This document shows positions 12,386 to 23,499 of a stretch of 64,000 nt of DNA, one piece after another (the stretch's first letter is position 1; every line of letters starts with the position of its first letter). The notes under the pieces were generated by a model. That model saw only the letters and a list, made by a program, of their open reading frames with translations, searched no databases and had not been told where the DNA came from. The stretch is from positions 12,586,101 through 12,650,100 of the forward strand of contig NC_134845.1 of NCBI RefSeq assembly GCF_965363235.1. The letters are read 5' to 3'. Position numbers and translations under genes: made by a program. This DNA is from Mytilus galloprovincialis (Eukaryota; Mollusca; Bivalvia; Mytilida; Mytilidae).

Positions 12386-12895
12386 TTACTTTTTATTGAC
12401 TTCGAATGGAATTGTTCATTTTTTCCTAAGACATGGATCATCAATTTGATTTTGATTATAAAATCCTATCAGTTGACAACAACAATTTGATTTAATTGTT
12501 TAAAATACAATAAAAACTAACCTTTTGAGTGAATATTTATTCCAAGATTATAAAAAAACCTATTAGGTAGGTTTATCATAAAAATTTACGGTCAACTCGA
12601 CTTTTAGGAATCGATGAGCCATGTCGTTTAAATTCTTGTTAATTTCATGTCTTCATATTAATATTGTTTATGATGTTATTACTATGTATTTCATATTTGT
12701 TCGATTATTTATTATTTGTATGTAATGGAGAAGACGTTCTTAGAACTGCAAAACTTGTGTCTAATCCTATTGTCAATGTTTTTGGACAATAGAATATGTT
12801 TAAACTAATATATATGGGTCAAATATATTAAGGTGGAATTTAATTTGTCAAATCCTTATTGTTTTGTGAAGCAAAGGGATTGATGATGGGTGATA

Positions 12896-13157
12896 TGTCT
12901 GTGGGTACAATATCTGTGGGTACATTATCTGTGGGTACATTGTCTGTGGGTACAATGTCTGTGGGTATATTGTCTGTGGGTACAATGTCTGTGGGTACAA
13001 TGTCTGTGGGTACAATGTCTGTGGGTACATTGGGGTACATTGTCTGTGGGTACAATGTCTGTGGGTACAATGTCTGTGGGTACAATGTCTGTGGGTACAA
13101 CTGTGGGTACAATGTCTGTGGGTACATTGTCTGTGGGTACAATGTAATGTGGGTACA
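12896..13157. repeat. 15-bp tandem repeat, about 17 copies
   Basis: The unit is GTCTGTGGGTACAAT, with A/T variation at the twelfth to fourteenth positions and two short irregular units near 13030 and 13100. Because 15 is a multiple of three and the unit lacks stops in most frames, several long overlapping frames appear on both strands. They are by-products of the repeat, not genes. Confidence 0.95.
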
Positions 13158-13289
13158 ATTCAAATTTTATCAGCTAACGTCGCATTAACCAATTCTTAAA
13201 GAGTATTAATGTATCTTTTCAAATTTTGCGTTTTGTCTAACATAATTCTCGACATATTCCTGTATAATTCTACAGCACATTTGTATGCC

Positions 13290-13570
13290 CTATTTATGGG
13301 TATTATGTTTTCTGGTTTGTGCGTCCTTTCGTCCGTCTGTTCGTCCATCCGTTCGTCCTTCTGTCCCGTTTCAGGTTAAAGTTTTTGGTCAAGGTAGATT
13401 TTGATGAAGTTGAAGTCCAATCAACTTGAAACTTAGTACACATGTTCCCTCTAATATGATCTTCGTATTTTAATGCTAAATTATGGTTTTACCCCATTTT
13501 CACGGTCCACTAAACACAGAAAATGATAGTGCGGATGAGGCATCCGTGTATTATAGACACGTTCTTGTTT
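13290..13570 (+). repeat. Dispersed mussel-type repeat with GTCCGTTCGT track
   Basis: Same family as 3690-4120 and 38550-38870: GGGTATTATGTTTTCTGGT, a run of CGTCCGTC-like units, CAGGTTAAAGTTTTTGGTCA, ACTTAGTACACATGTTCCC, and a closing ATCCGTGTATTATAGACACG. Non-coding. Confidence 0.8.
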
Positions 13571-14214
13571 TTTTTTTAAATTCAGACCGAAGCTCACAGG
13601 GGGTACAATTACAAATCAATGCATGCCTTTAGATTCACGCAATCTGATTTGTTTAGAAATGCTGCTTTCAGTGCTAATGCCAGCAAATAAAGGTGAACAA
13701 ATAGATTTTATAAGAAAAGAAATGAACAAAGATACAAACTGAAGATTAAATTAAAATTCGTCAGTGTAAAGACCCCGCAGCACGTGTCTTACTTGAAATA
13801 GGTGTGTGATAGGTATTACAGAAGCCAGGCCTATCGATATGCTTGGGCGTATTGCATTTCCGCTATTTTTTTCAAAGTCACAATACTACGTTTTCGAAAA
13901 TTTAAAGTATACGTTTCCGCAATTTGCATATATATATTACTTTTCCGGAAATTTACCTGGTAAATTATAAATATTTGAATATATATTAGATAAATTATTT
14001 GTTTTATTTTTTTTTTAATAAAGAAAAGATTCTGATCTTATATCTACAACATACTAGTCTATAACCAGTTGACTCTGGCAAGGATTACAAAGACAAAGAT
14101 TCGGATTTTGGTAACTGGCTAACACATTACTCTGGTTTGGCTTACTTGCCAACATATGCTTTGTTGAATTAATAGCCGAAGCTCCATCTGACAATAAATG
14201 CATGAGGTTTTCCG

Positions 14215-14216
<2 letters not shown>

Positions 14217-14304
<88 letters not shown>
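14217..14304. repeat. (TA)n microsatellite
   Basis: About 44 uninterrupted TA units. It abuts the left tip of the 14305-15416 element. A shorter TA run (about 15401-15416) abuts the right tip, so the array may have grown from a TA target site. Confidence 0.95.
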
Positions 14305-14309
<5 letters not shown>

Positions 14310-15402
14310 GTAGGACTCGGAACCCCGATGGTACTCCGAACCGCGATGGTCACGCTGAAGTGCGATGGTGTACGCTGAAGTGCGTTGGTTAACACGCTGA
14401 AGTGCGATGGTAACATTGTGACGTTAACTTGTTGATATCTACGCTGAAGTGCGATGATGGTTACGCTGAAGTGCGATGTAATTTAGTATACGCGATTCGA
14501 GTTGGAGGAAATGTCAAGTGCGCCAAAAAAAAGGTTCAGCGTGTCGGTCTATATAGTGCTACGCAGGGTCCATCTCATTTTATCAAATATAACTTGTTCT
14601 CGTCATATCATAGCCGAGAAATTGCTCATAAGACACTCATTCATCCATTTATATAATATCGTAACAGTTTTTAACAAATAAAAGCCATCAAGTACATGTA
14701 TATATGCTTGACTTATAGCGAAACGTGACGCGAGTTCTGTGAAAACTTTAGAATAAGCTGATTTTCCGCTATTCCGCAGACTAACCTGTTGCAGAAGACT
14801 TATACTGTAAGAACAATACAATTAGACTTATAAGTAGTGCGAATTTTCTTACAAAGCAGAATTCATCTCAATAATAAAGCAAAATTATATCGACTCGATA
14901 AATATGATTGCTTTTAATAAATTTTATTCTATTTAAAAAAAAATCACATATAATTTAGTGAAACATACTTGAACCAAAGACCCAGACATTTTATTGGTCG
15001 TACAAAATGTGTGCGGCATAACATCGAACGCTAGATAACCAATTTGCAGACCAAGATCATCTTTTAGCCGATTTGTTCCTTATGATTTGTAGCATGACTT
15101 AGTTATAAATTATTTTGTAACCTCAACCTCTAATGCTCAAAACTGTTCTGGACTTGAATTGTTCGTTACTTTGTTTTTTTTTTTCGTTTTTTTTTAATTC
15201 CTTTGTTCGCAATAAATCTTAATCTAAATAATCTTATCCACCTGCCTGCGAATCCGTGTTGTTTAGAAAACGTCAAAACAACTGAAAGTCCTGCTAAACC
15301 ATCGCACTTCAGCGAAAGGACCATCGCACTTCGGCGTAGACCATCGCACTTCAGCGTGACCATCGCACTTCAGCGTCCCCATCGCACCTCCGAGTCCTAC
15401 AT
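14305..15402. mobile_element. 1.1-kb inverted-repeat element with ACGCTGAAGTGCGATGG arrays, nested in the MULE-like element
   Basis: The tips read ATGTAGGACTCGGA inward on both sides. Inside each tip is an array of the 17-mer ACGCTGAAGTGCGATGG: five or six units at 14340-14480, four or five reversed at 15298-15392. Both outer edges pass into TA repeats. The interior (14490-15290) is AT-rich with no long frame. This is a non-autonomous DNA element, probably with a TA target site. Its repeat arrays could be binding sites for a transposase supplied elsewhere, though that is inference. Confidence 0.7.
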
Positions 15403-16419
15403 ATATATATATATATTTTATATAGATGGCAATTCGAGATTTCAACCAATCATTTGGACATCTCCTCCTGACCCCTAGGAAAAGAGAACAACGAATGGTG
15501 CCGAGTCCTTTCATGCCCACCTGAACGAGCATTTTTACGCTAGCCATCCTAACATTTTTGTCTTTGTCGATGTGTGATATTGAAACTGCAAACAACATCT
15601 TACATAAAGATGAGAACTGTAAAATCACCCGTTCGGAAATATGAAAAGGAGAAGATGGACTTCCTTCTTGAACAAAATACAAAACTTGTAAACGGTGAAT
15701 GTACTACTGTGGACTTTGTACGACGTGTTGGCTACAAATATTCTGCCAGAACTGACTTACAAGTATGAACTCATAACTCATATCAAGATATATCTGATTA
15801 GCGCTAACTTTTGAACATGCTTGTTCATACATTTTAATGATGAACTTTACTTGCATGTTATGATGACCTTTAACTTTATGAATATTTAATTTTTATTGTG
15901 GCTTTGCTTTCGATCAACAGGTATTCCTTAATTCTTTGCGGAAAAGTAATAATTTATTTTTTCCGGAATAGTTACTTTTTTTCCGGAAAAGTAAGATATT
16001 TATTTGCGGGAACGTAAACTTTTTTCCGGAACCGTCATCTTTTTTTTCCCGGAAAAGTACTTCCCATTTGCGGAAACGTAAAACGCCGATCTGCTTGAAT
16101 TTAGATGAAGGATTTTGTTTAATTTGATGGCATTAAAACCTTTATCGACGAAAAAAATTGAATTAAAACAAAACTTGGTTTTGGAAAATTATCTTCCACA
16201 TTTTTGATGCTACAGTTTATATCTATCTATTCAAATGTTCAAGATAATAACCAAAAACTGAAAAATAATCATTAAAATTTCCAATTCAGGGGTAGTAACC
16301 CAACAACTGGAAATATGATTCGTCTGAAAATTTTTACCCTGTCATATTTGCTCTAAATGCTTTAGTTTCCGAGATATAAACCATAAACTACATTTTACAC
16401 TCCCATGTTCTATTTTAAG

Positions 16420-16640
16420 CCATGGGGGCTATCTTGGTTGGTGGGCGGGGTCTTTTGATACATTTTTTTAACTAGAAACCCTAAGGACGATTGAGGCCAA
16501 GTTTGGCTCAATTTGGCCAAGTGGTTTCAGAGAAGATTTTTGTAAAAGTTAACGGGCGACGACGGACAACGGACGCCAAGTGATGGGGAAAATCATTTGA
16601 CCCTTGGGTCAATTGAGCTAATAAAAACATCAGGTGCCCC
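16420..16640 (+). repeat. Dispersed repeat fragment
   Basis: The block GGCCAAGTGGTTTCAGAGAA, then CGGGCGACGACGGACAACGG and TTGGGTCAATTGAGCTAA, is typical of a repeat scattered through mollusc DNA (recognised from memory). Non-coding. Confidence 0.5.
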
Positions 16641-16687
16641 GGAAAGGTAATCATGATTTGTATATCTATATCTATATATATGTAATT

Positions 16688-16828
16688 TAATCTCGTAGTT
16701 ACGCGATAGTTTTTCATAACTTCGCGATAATTATTTCGAAATTACGCGATAATTATTTCGTATTTACGAGATAAAAAATATTATCTTTCAATTACGCGAT
16801 AGTTTTTTCGTAATTACGAGATCAATGT
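16688..16828. mobile_element. ~140-bp mini inverted-repeat element with TTACGCGATAATT motifs
   Basis: Read inward, the ends are ATCTCGTAGTTACG and ATCTCGTAATTACG. Between them the motif TACGCGATA or its relative TACGAGATA occurs about seven times, separated by TTTTTCG linkers. It is too short to encode anything. Confidence 0.6.
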
Positions 16829-17159
16829 TTTTTTGTGACCCTAATAGGCTTTCGTACTAATGTGTATGTAAACACGTCTATTATTAACATTAGAAATATT
16901 GGAGAGATATTAAGGCTGAGTGAATCCCGAAACACCGAGGGAAACGTGACACGATATAAAAAGAAGGCTCCCACATCATTCTATTCTTCCGACCGTGCAA
17001 GGGCTGTATAGCCAGTCAAGGACGTTAAAAACTTCTATCATAATCCTATGGGATTGTTTTATAAACACAACGACAATCAAAGCTATTAAGCAATGGCCAG
17101 ATATGACAAAAAGAAAAAAAACAATGATATGAAAAAAAGGTAGAACTGTTTTATTTATC

Positions 17160-18280
17160 AAAGCTAATACGTGCCCTTAATCAATTGAAGTCGCTTCAGA
17201 AATCTTAGGATATGCACCCGAGCCATTTTCAGATATTTATTATCTGAGAGGGGCATGACCCGTAAGAGAAAAGTCATGGAAAGTAATACACTATATATAA
17301 TAGTCTAAGCTATATTAATGTTTTGGTCAAAATATGTTCTTAAATAGGTGGGGACACACACAACAATATCCGGAACAAACCCTGTCAGTGGGACATATAT
17401 CAAACTTGTTGACTTGCCTAGACACTAGCACTTTGTTGCTGTTCCTATGATAGATTAGCAATCTAATGGTGTTTATTGAGGTTATATAACTAAAGGATAC
17501 ATTTTTTAATGACTGCATCGGTCACAGAAAACAAAAATTGTTAAATTGAAACCACAGAGTACGCACCTTTGATATGTACATCATTTGTACCTGTTGATTA
17601 CTGTCTTAAGATCAAATAAGATGATACAAGTTATAAACCACCTGGAGACATATATTTTACAATGCAGTAATGGACAAAGTAATTATATTTTATTGCCTGA
17701 ATAATAGATACATATTTGTTTACACATTTATACAGAAATAAAAACAACATCATGGATGGCTATCGATCTCTATTGAAATATATATTCTGTGGCAGTTGGG
17801 TTTCAAACTTATGAATGGACAACATTTTAACACTCTAGTATTACTCGGACATTTGGATTTAGAAAGACATTGATCACCGGGTAATGTTTTTTCCCCTCGT
17901 GCATGGAAAAATGTATCTTAATTGAATGAAAACGGACATTTACGATATATTTGTTTCGATCTTTGATGGATTACATTTATTAAGATTGCTTTAAAATCTT
18001 AAAGGATTTTCGTTTTCTGTTGCTTGGATTTTTTCTTTTTTTTTAAGTAAAGAACAGTTAGCTATTGCTATTAAAAGCAATTAAGTAAGAAAGGTAATTA
18101 ATTGAAACAAGACACGCTTTAACCTAAAGAGAAGGTTCATGTTATGTAACACATCACCTAGGATTACAAGTACATAAGAATATGTATGACATATAATTTC
18201 CGTCTACTTTATAATAAATCAAGTAGCAATACTAACAATCAATACGTTTGATTTCTTTTAAATTAAACTTTTGCCACTAG
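17160..18280. other. Upstream flank of the B-box gene
   Basis: No gene or repeat boundary recognised. A possible acceptor (TTTGCCACTAG, ending near 18281) would place a 5' UTR exon just before the 18376 start codon. Confidence 0.35.
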
Positions 18281-18375
18281 GTACAACTTCTGAGCACATC
18301 ACGATTTAAGGGAGTAAAAGATAACAGCGCTGAAGGATTTCCAAGGACAGGGTGTCTATCGGCTGAATTGCCAAT

Positions 18376-20172
18376 ATGTCTCAAAACGGAGAAATACAAT
18401 TGTCATATGCAAGTAGTGAAGATTTGTTAAACAGTGTCATCAACACTTACAGGGAACTAACTATGGACAAGGTACACGATGAAGACTTATCAGATTTAAC
18501 ACCCAATCAAATCAGAGAGATTACTGAATCTAGTTTGAACTTTACTGATAGTGGAATGCCGAATGAGTATACGTTTAATCGACGTCTACAAAACACAGAA
18601 GCACCTAGAATTACACAGGAAAACATAATGTGCGAATTACATGGACATTGTGAACTAACACATTTTTGCAGGAAGTGTGAAGTGCCTGTTTGTCAATTAT
18701 GTAGATCATCACTGAAACATAAAGGTCACAGAACAAAACGTATAGGAGTGGCAGTAGAAGAAAGGAAACGAGAGCTCAATGACAAGTATATAAAAATGGA
18801 ACAAGATAAGATTAAAGCACTTCGTAGAAATCGGGTGTTTGTTGAAAACGAAAAATCCAATGTCAGAGCGTCTTGCGACGAGGTTGTGGCAAGGATTCGC
18901 CAAAGGTGTGCTTATATGAAAAGTGTCCTGGATACAATTGCAAATAATTTTGTTAAAGAAGTATATTACAAAAAGAAAGACTGTTTACAGCAGTACACAA
19001 ATATTCAGAAAGAAATTGAGAGTGAAATAAAAGAAGGTGATTGTGATCTAAAACGCATGCTTCATCTATCTGAATCACCTAACGATCAACAGTTTTTAAA
19101 AGATTTCAAAGACCTTAAAGAAAAGCCAAGTGTTGTTAGAAAAGTTCATAACATATGGAAGGAATACGTCAAGTTTGATCATGGGCGTCTTTCAGTCGAA
19201 GAGTTAAGCGACAAATTTGGCTCGGTTAGGTTTGTAGTGGCGACTGATGGTGGAGCTTTTACTTATGAAAGCAAACGACAGAATGGACGACTTTCATGTA
19301 GAACTAAAACATCCTTTAGATGTGAAAGGAAGAAGGTTGAAACTGATGATGACGAACAAGGAGGGTCCATCAACTCAATTGTCAAACACGGGAGTAGTCT
19401 TTGGGTAAACTCTGGTCTCAATTCAAAAAGTATATCATTGGTTAATGAAAATGGAAAAACAATTAAGTCACTGCCTTTAAGGTTCAAAATAGAAGACATA
19501 ACGTGTTCTAAAAACGGGGAACTAATCATCTCTTCATTTCGAGACAAAGTGATAAGACAAGTTTCTAATACCGGAGTTACAAGCGATCTATTCAATGTAC
19601 CTTACCATCCAAAAGGTATTACTACAACTAAAGATGGCGGTTATCTCGTGTGTATGTGTGAAAGCTATTCTACGTCTGTTTGTGAAGACAGTCGCCGTCT
19701 TGTTGTTAAATACACGTCCGAAGGCGACGAGGAATGTGTTTATGAATATAACGGAGAAGAAAAGCTGTTTACACGACCATTCAGAGTAACAGAGAATATA
19801 AATAGAGATATATGTGTAATTGATAAAACTGCCATGGGCAGTGGTCAAGTAATAATTTTAGACAGAACAGGACTTGTCAAAACGATATATAGTGCAGATA
19901 GACATCAAACAAACAACGGACATATTAATAAAATTGTATCCAGATTTGCTCCCTCTGACATTGCATGTGACAAGAACGGCCGAATTTTTATTGTTGAATC
20001 TGATAATCATAAAGTGCACCTATTGAATAAGACTGGAAGTTTAATTGGACATTTTTTAACTAATGAAAGTGACTTTTTCTGTCCACTTAGTATAGCTACC
20101 GATGAAAATAACCAGATCTGGATAGGAAACGAATATGGTGAAATAAAAATGTTTACATGTGACTGGCAATGA
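18376..20172 (+). CDS. TRIM2/3-like protein: B-box, coiled coil, beta-propeller, no RING
   Basis: A single uninterrupted exon encodes 598 residues. Residues 86-118 form a B-box type 2 zinc finger with the expected order of ligands: CELH, then CRKC, CQLC and HKGH. Residues about 125-260 are charged and helical with heptad character, as in a TRIM coiled coil. From about 330 to the end there are repeated short blocks (GSINSIVKHGSSLWVN, PKGITTTKDGGYLV, PSDIACDKNGRIFIVESDNH, PLSIATDENNQIWIGNEYGE) that fit an NHL/TolB-type six-bladed propeller. No RING finger precedes the B-box, so ubiquitin ligase activity is not indicated. Such RING-less proteins are heavily expanded in bivalves (family knowledge). 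AATAAA lies just after the stop, with another 15 bp on. Lack of introns suggests a retrocopy or a lineage-specific intronless family. Confidence 0.9.
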   Translation: MSQNGEIQLSYASSEDLLNSVINTYRELTMDKVHDEDLSDLTPNQIREITESSLNFTDSGMPNEYTFNRRLQNTEAPRITQENIMCELHGHCELTHFCRKCEVPVCQLCRSSLKHKGHRTKRIGVAVEERKRELNDKYIKMEQDKIKALRRNRVFVENEKSNVRASCDEVVARIRQRCAYMKSVLDTIANNFVKEVYYKKKDCLQQYTNIQKEIESEIKEGDCDLKRMLHLSESPNDQQFLKDFKDLKEKPSVVRKVHNIWKEYVKFDHGRLSVEELSDKFGSVRFVVATDGGAFTYESKRQNGRLSCRTKTSFRCERKKVETDDDEQGGSINSIVKHGSSLWVNSGLNSKSISLVNENGKTIKSLPLRFKIEDITCSKNGELIISSFRDKVIRQVSNTGVTSDLFNVPYHPKGITTTKDGGYLVCMCESYSTSVCEDSRRLVVKYTSEGDEECVYEYNGEEKLFTRPFRVTENINRDICVIDKTAMGSGQVIILDRTGLVKTIYSADRHQTNNGHINKIVSRFAPSDIACDKNGRIFIVESDNHKVHLLNKTGSLIGHFLTNESDFFCPLSIATDENNQIWIGNEYGEIKMFTCDWQ

Positions 20173-20199
20173 AATAAATGAATGAATAAAAAGATTTAT

Positions 20200-20550
20200 T
20201 GTATACATTATTTGTATACTATAATTGATAGATGATCGTTACACGCATAACAAGTATAACGTGGTTTGATTATAGACTGGACATTTGGTAGTTCGTTTTC
20301 GCTTGTATGTTGATTTATTTGTTTGTTAAGTCAAACTTGTAAAAAAAAATAAAAAATAAAAACTAAATAATTTAATAAAGCGGTTAGTGTTTTTTATTTT
20401 AGTTTTTGTACAGGACACGCATACTTACCATGCTAACAAGATGAAAGATACATTTTCTAATTTGTTTCGTCAAAATACGAGAAATTTATCTGGTTAAAAT
20501 AACGGTACCAGTTTAAGCTAACATCAGATTGCTAGCAACAACATACAACA
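20200..20550. other. Non-coding spacer
   Basis: No gene. AT-rich 3' flank of the B-box gene. Confidence 0.4.
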
Positions 20551-20554
20551 TTAT

Positions 20555-20700
20555 CTGCTTACCCTGCCGGAGCACATGAGATCACTCCCAGTTTTTGATG
20601 GGGTTCGTGTTGCTTAGTCTTTAGTTTTCTATGTTGTGTCTTGTGTACTATTAATTGTCTTTTTATTTTTTGGCCATGGCGTTGTCTATGAGTTATTATA
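20555..20700 (+). mobile_element. Penelope-like element 3' tail, solo fragment
   Basis: It matches the 3' tail of the elements at 27690-27990 and 31026-31322. Shared strings include ATCTGCTTACCCT, CCGGAGCACATGAGATCAC, GGGGTTCGTGTTG, TTAGTTTTCTATGTTGTGTC and GCCATGGCGTTGTC. There is no coding part, so this is an extreme 5' truncation. Confidence 0.8.
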
Positions 20701-20736
20701 AACTAGAATAGTGAATAAACTAGAGCATTATTCGCG

Positions 20737-20887
20737 TTGCCCCGTCTAGACATTGTATAGGCCCGTCTAGACATGGTATAGGATTGCCTCGTCTAGACAT
20801 TGTATAGGATTGCCCCGTCTAGACATTGTATAGGATTGCCCCGTCTAGACATTGTATTGGATTGCCCCGTCTAGACATTGTATAGGC
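20737..20887. repeat. 26-bp minisatellite around a TCTAGA core
   Basis: About six units of GCCCCGTCTAGACATTGTATAGGATT. The first unit is shortened and there are single-base changes between units. Non-coding. Confidence 0.9.
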
Positions 20888-20889
20888 AC

Positions 20890-21850
20890 ACGTTTTTTTA
20901 GAACGCTAAATACATTGTAAACTATATACTTTATCGCCATAATCATTTGTAAACAATTTAAAAGTTTAACTGGTGATGGCAAACACAAATCTTTGTTACG
21001 CTCACCATGGAATGTAAAATACCAAAGGAATTACTAGTACCATATTGAAAACCAGTCACAGAATTCGTGTAGTGAAACGACTTCAAAACATTTCTGAAAT
21101 TCAGTTATGAGCAACATGAACCCAATCAATGACTGAAGGTGATCTCAATTGTTTTGGCAGAAGTTATTGCTCTTATAGAAGATCCAGAAAAGAACTTTGA
21201 TACCAAAGCTTGAGAGATTTACTCAGTCAGTTGAATTATTTATTTCTACAAAACGGAACTTTTGACCCAACAACATATATTTTTTTAACGAAAAATTTGT
21301 AGAAAAATGTAAATTTGATGATTTAAAGACAATTTAAGAACGATTTCGCCAATTTTATGTGCTTTCTACACACATGAACACCTTTTTTTCAATCGATTCA
21401 ATAACTTAATCAATTATATTTCCCAAAAAGAGTTGTTTTTGAAAATCTGTGACATAGCCCATCTACTTTAACTTGACCGTGATATATTATGTCGCAGATA
21501 ATAAACGCAATAAAATATCATCGGTCAAACTGTACAATGAGTTGCACAAGTTAATAGACATTTGCGGAAACTGTCATACACCTATGATTAGGATTGCGAT
21601 TACACTTACAGGTGACATTTAAATGTTGGGCTGTCTCAAAGTGTAAATATAAACCGTCGATCCAAAACAATGTAACTCTTATGATGTTTTTTTTTTTTTT
21701 TTTTTTTTTACAGTTGAACAATGATTTTTTTAAATATATATTTGCAGTAAAGTGTAACCATTAATTATTGTATATGGTGTTTTCCATGTTAAACATGTTG
21801 AAGTTATGATTACACGAGACATAAGAAAAATAATGCAATTGCTATTTCAG
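20890..21850. other. Non-coding spacer
   Basis: No gene recognised. It includes a 25-base poly-T run near 21687-21712. Confidence 0.4.
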
Positions 21851-21860
21851 TAGCTAGATA

Positions 21861-22900
21861 GGAACTATTATTGATGACGATACACAAAAGACCGAGGCAT
21901 TCAATGACTATTTTGCGTCGCAGTCTAATATCGACGATAGCAACAAACTACTGCCTATGGACAACATCCCTCCAGATAGACGATTAAGTAGTATCGTTTT
22001 CGAAACGTACGAAGTTAAAGACATTCTTCAAATTTTAAATGACAACAAGGCTTTGGGGCCTGATGCTATAAGCGGTCGTATTCTCAAGCCGGTTGTCGAT
22101 ATTATAGCAAAACCACTACGCACTATTTTCAACTTAAGTCTTAGAACAAAATTGTTCCCGTCCGCATGGAAGCTAGCTAATTTAATTCCTTGTTTCAAGA
22201 ATGACGATAAAAGCATACTTAGTAATTATCGTCCAATATCTCTTCTATCGGTGATAAGTAAAGTTTTCGAGCGTTGTGTATATAAGCACGTATTTAACTT
22301 CATACGAGTTTTGATTACCGAGCACCAGTCTGGTTTCATGCCTAACGATTCGACCAGAATTCAGCTTTTATACATTTGTAACGTTCTTAACAAAGCCTTA
22401 GACGAAGGCAAAGATATCAGGTTCATATTTTTCGATATAAGTAAAGCCTTCGGCCGTGTGTGGCATAAGGGATTGCTCTATAAGTTGCAAATGATGGGGA
22501 TTGTTGGTGACCTTCTCCTGTGGCTTAAATATTACTTGTCGAACAGAAAACAAAGGGTTGTCATAAACGGAGTAGAATTATTATTATGCAGGCAGTAGAC
22601 TAGGCCAGATATATCATGCCCGAATCCGTACCGAGAGCAGTGGTTTTAGAGATCACTTGTGTCAGAAAAATTTGAATCGGACCCATTTTGTAAATGTAAA
22701 CAGATAGAAACCTCAGAACACTTCCCTCTAAACTGTCTCAATTATCATTGAATTCGTGAAGCCCTTTTTGTTAACCTAGTTGGTACACTTAACATAGATA
22801 TGTTACTTTATGGTGATCCAAACATTACCGATATAGACAATAAAAACAACTTTCTTATTGTCCTAGACTATATATTGAAAACTAAGAGATTCACATAATT
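21861..22900 (+). mobile_element. LINE reverse transcriptase with an internal deletion
   Basis: The frame at 21861-22598 contains the first half of a LINE reverse transcriptase. It has the ALGPDAISGRIL block, W-K-L-A-N-L-I-P-C-F-K, NYRPISLLSVISKVFERCVY, HQSGFMPNDST, and motif A as FFDISKAFGRVWHKGLL (Gly for the usual Asp in FDRVW). The FADD palm motif and thumb are missing. Right after 22598 the sequence resumes at the LINE C-terminus, with the FCKCKQIETSEHFPLNCLNY finger, to an end near 22897. It is related to the 11.1-12.4 kb LINE. It is dead. Confidence 0.85.
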
Positions 22901-23190
22901 ATTCTTGTTGGCCCAACAACATGCCACCCAATATTAAAAAATACTATCTGCATTATATGTTAATTTCCTTAAAAGGAAGTGACTTGTCACTTGTTTTCCA
23001 ATCCATTGTATTGTATTTATGTTCGCATTTATTTATCTGTTTCTGAATAAATATTGTTTACACTAGATAGGAACAACTATTGCTGAAAAAAAAAAATCAG
23101 CAAGACTTTGTGTTTAATAGGAAAGTTGTTATCAACCATGGAGTATTTTGGCATATTTATGCTAAGACATACAATATCCCTTTTATTTTG

Positions 23191-23460
23191 TTTACAGCCG
23201 ACTTCAATGAGTATGTAGCTAAAGGTTATATCTTGGTTATCTTGCCGGTTAGCTAAACCGTGAAGTCATTGTAAGGTAAGGTATTCTCCTCTCCTCTCGA
23301 AGTAGCCTAGTCCTACAGACAGATATATTGGTTATCCGTCGGACTAGTCGACTCTTAAAGAATGGTAGTTTACCTAACCTAACAATGACTTCATGGATCA
23401 GCTAGCAGGCAAGCTAACCAAAGATATTACCTTTAGCTAATGATACTCATCGGCTGTAAA
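23191..23460. mobile_element. 270-bp foldback element (MITE)
   Basis: The left arm begins TTTACAGCCGA and the right arm ends TCGGCTGTAAA. Arms of about 95 bp are complementary with small gaps: GTAGCTAAAGGTTATATCTT on the left, AAGATATTACCTTTAGCTAA on the right, and TGAAGTCATTGTAAGGTAAG against CTAACAATGACTTCATG. The centre is about 60 bp. No coding capacity. Confidence 0.75.
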
Positions 23461-23499
23461 GAGAATGATGGGATACAGCGGACGGGTGTTTTTTTTAGC

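Larger units (their letters stand above)
13846..16087. mobile_element. 2.2-kb MULE-like inverted-repeat element with TTCCGGAA motifs
   Basis: Read inward, the ends are GGCGTATTGCATTTCCGC and GGCGTTTTACGTTTCCGC. They are flanked by GATATGCTTG (13836-13845) and GATCTGCTTG (16088-16097), which looks like a 9- to 10-bp target duplication with one later change. That size fits the Mutator-like superfamily. Both tips repeat the motifs ACGTTTCCGCAAAT and ACTTTTCCGGAAA. The right tip has about eight of them in 150 bp. The middle is occupied by a separate inverted-repeat element (14305-15416). No transposase is visible. Confidence 0.6.

Noticed and set aside
12840-13188. Overlapping repeat-protein frames on both strands
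   Set aside because: All are produced by the 15-bp satellite; no start context, splice sites or conserved partner.
14119-14416. Tyr-Ile repeat proteins
   Set aside because: Translation of the (TA)n microsatellite.
12896-20887. Possible CRISPR-like arrays (12896-13157, 20737-20887)
   Set aside because: Repeats are directly contiguous with no unique spacers, and the host is a eukaryote. They are simple satellites.
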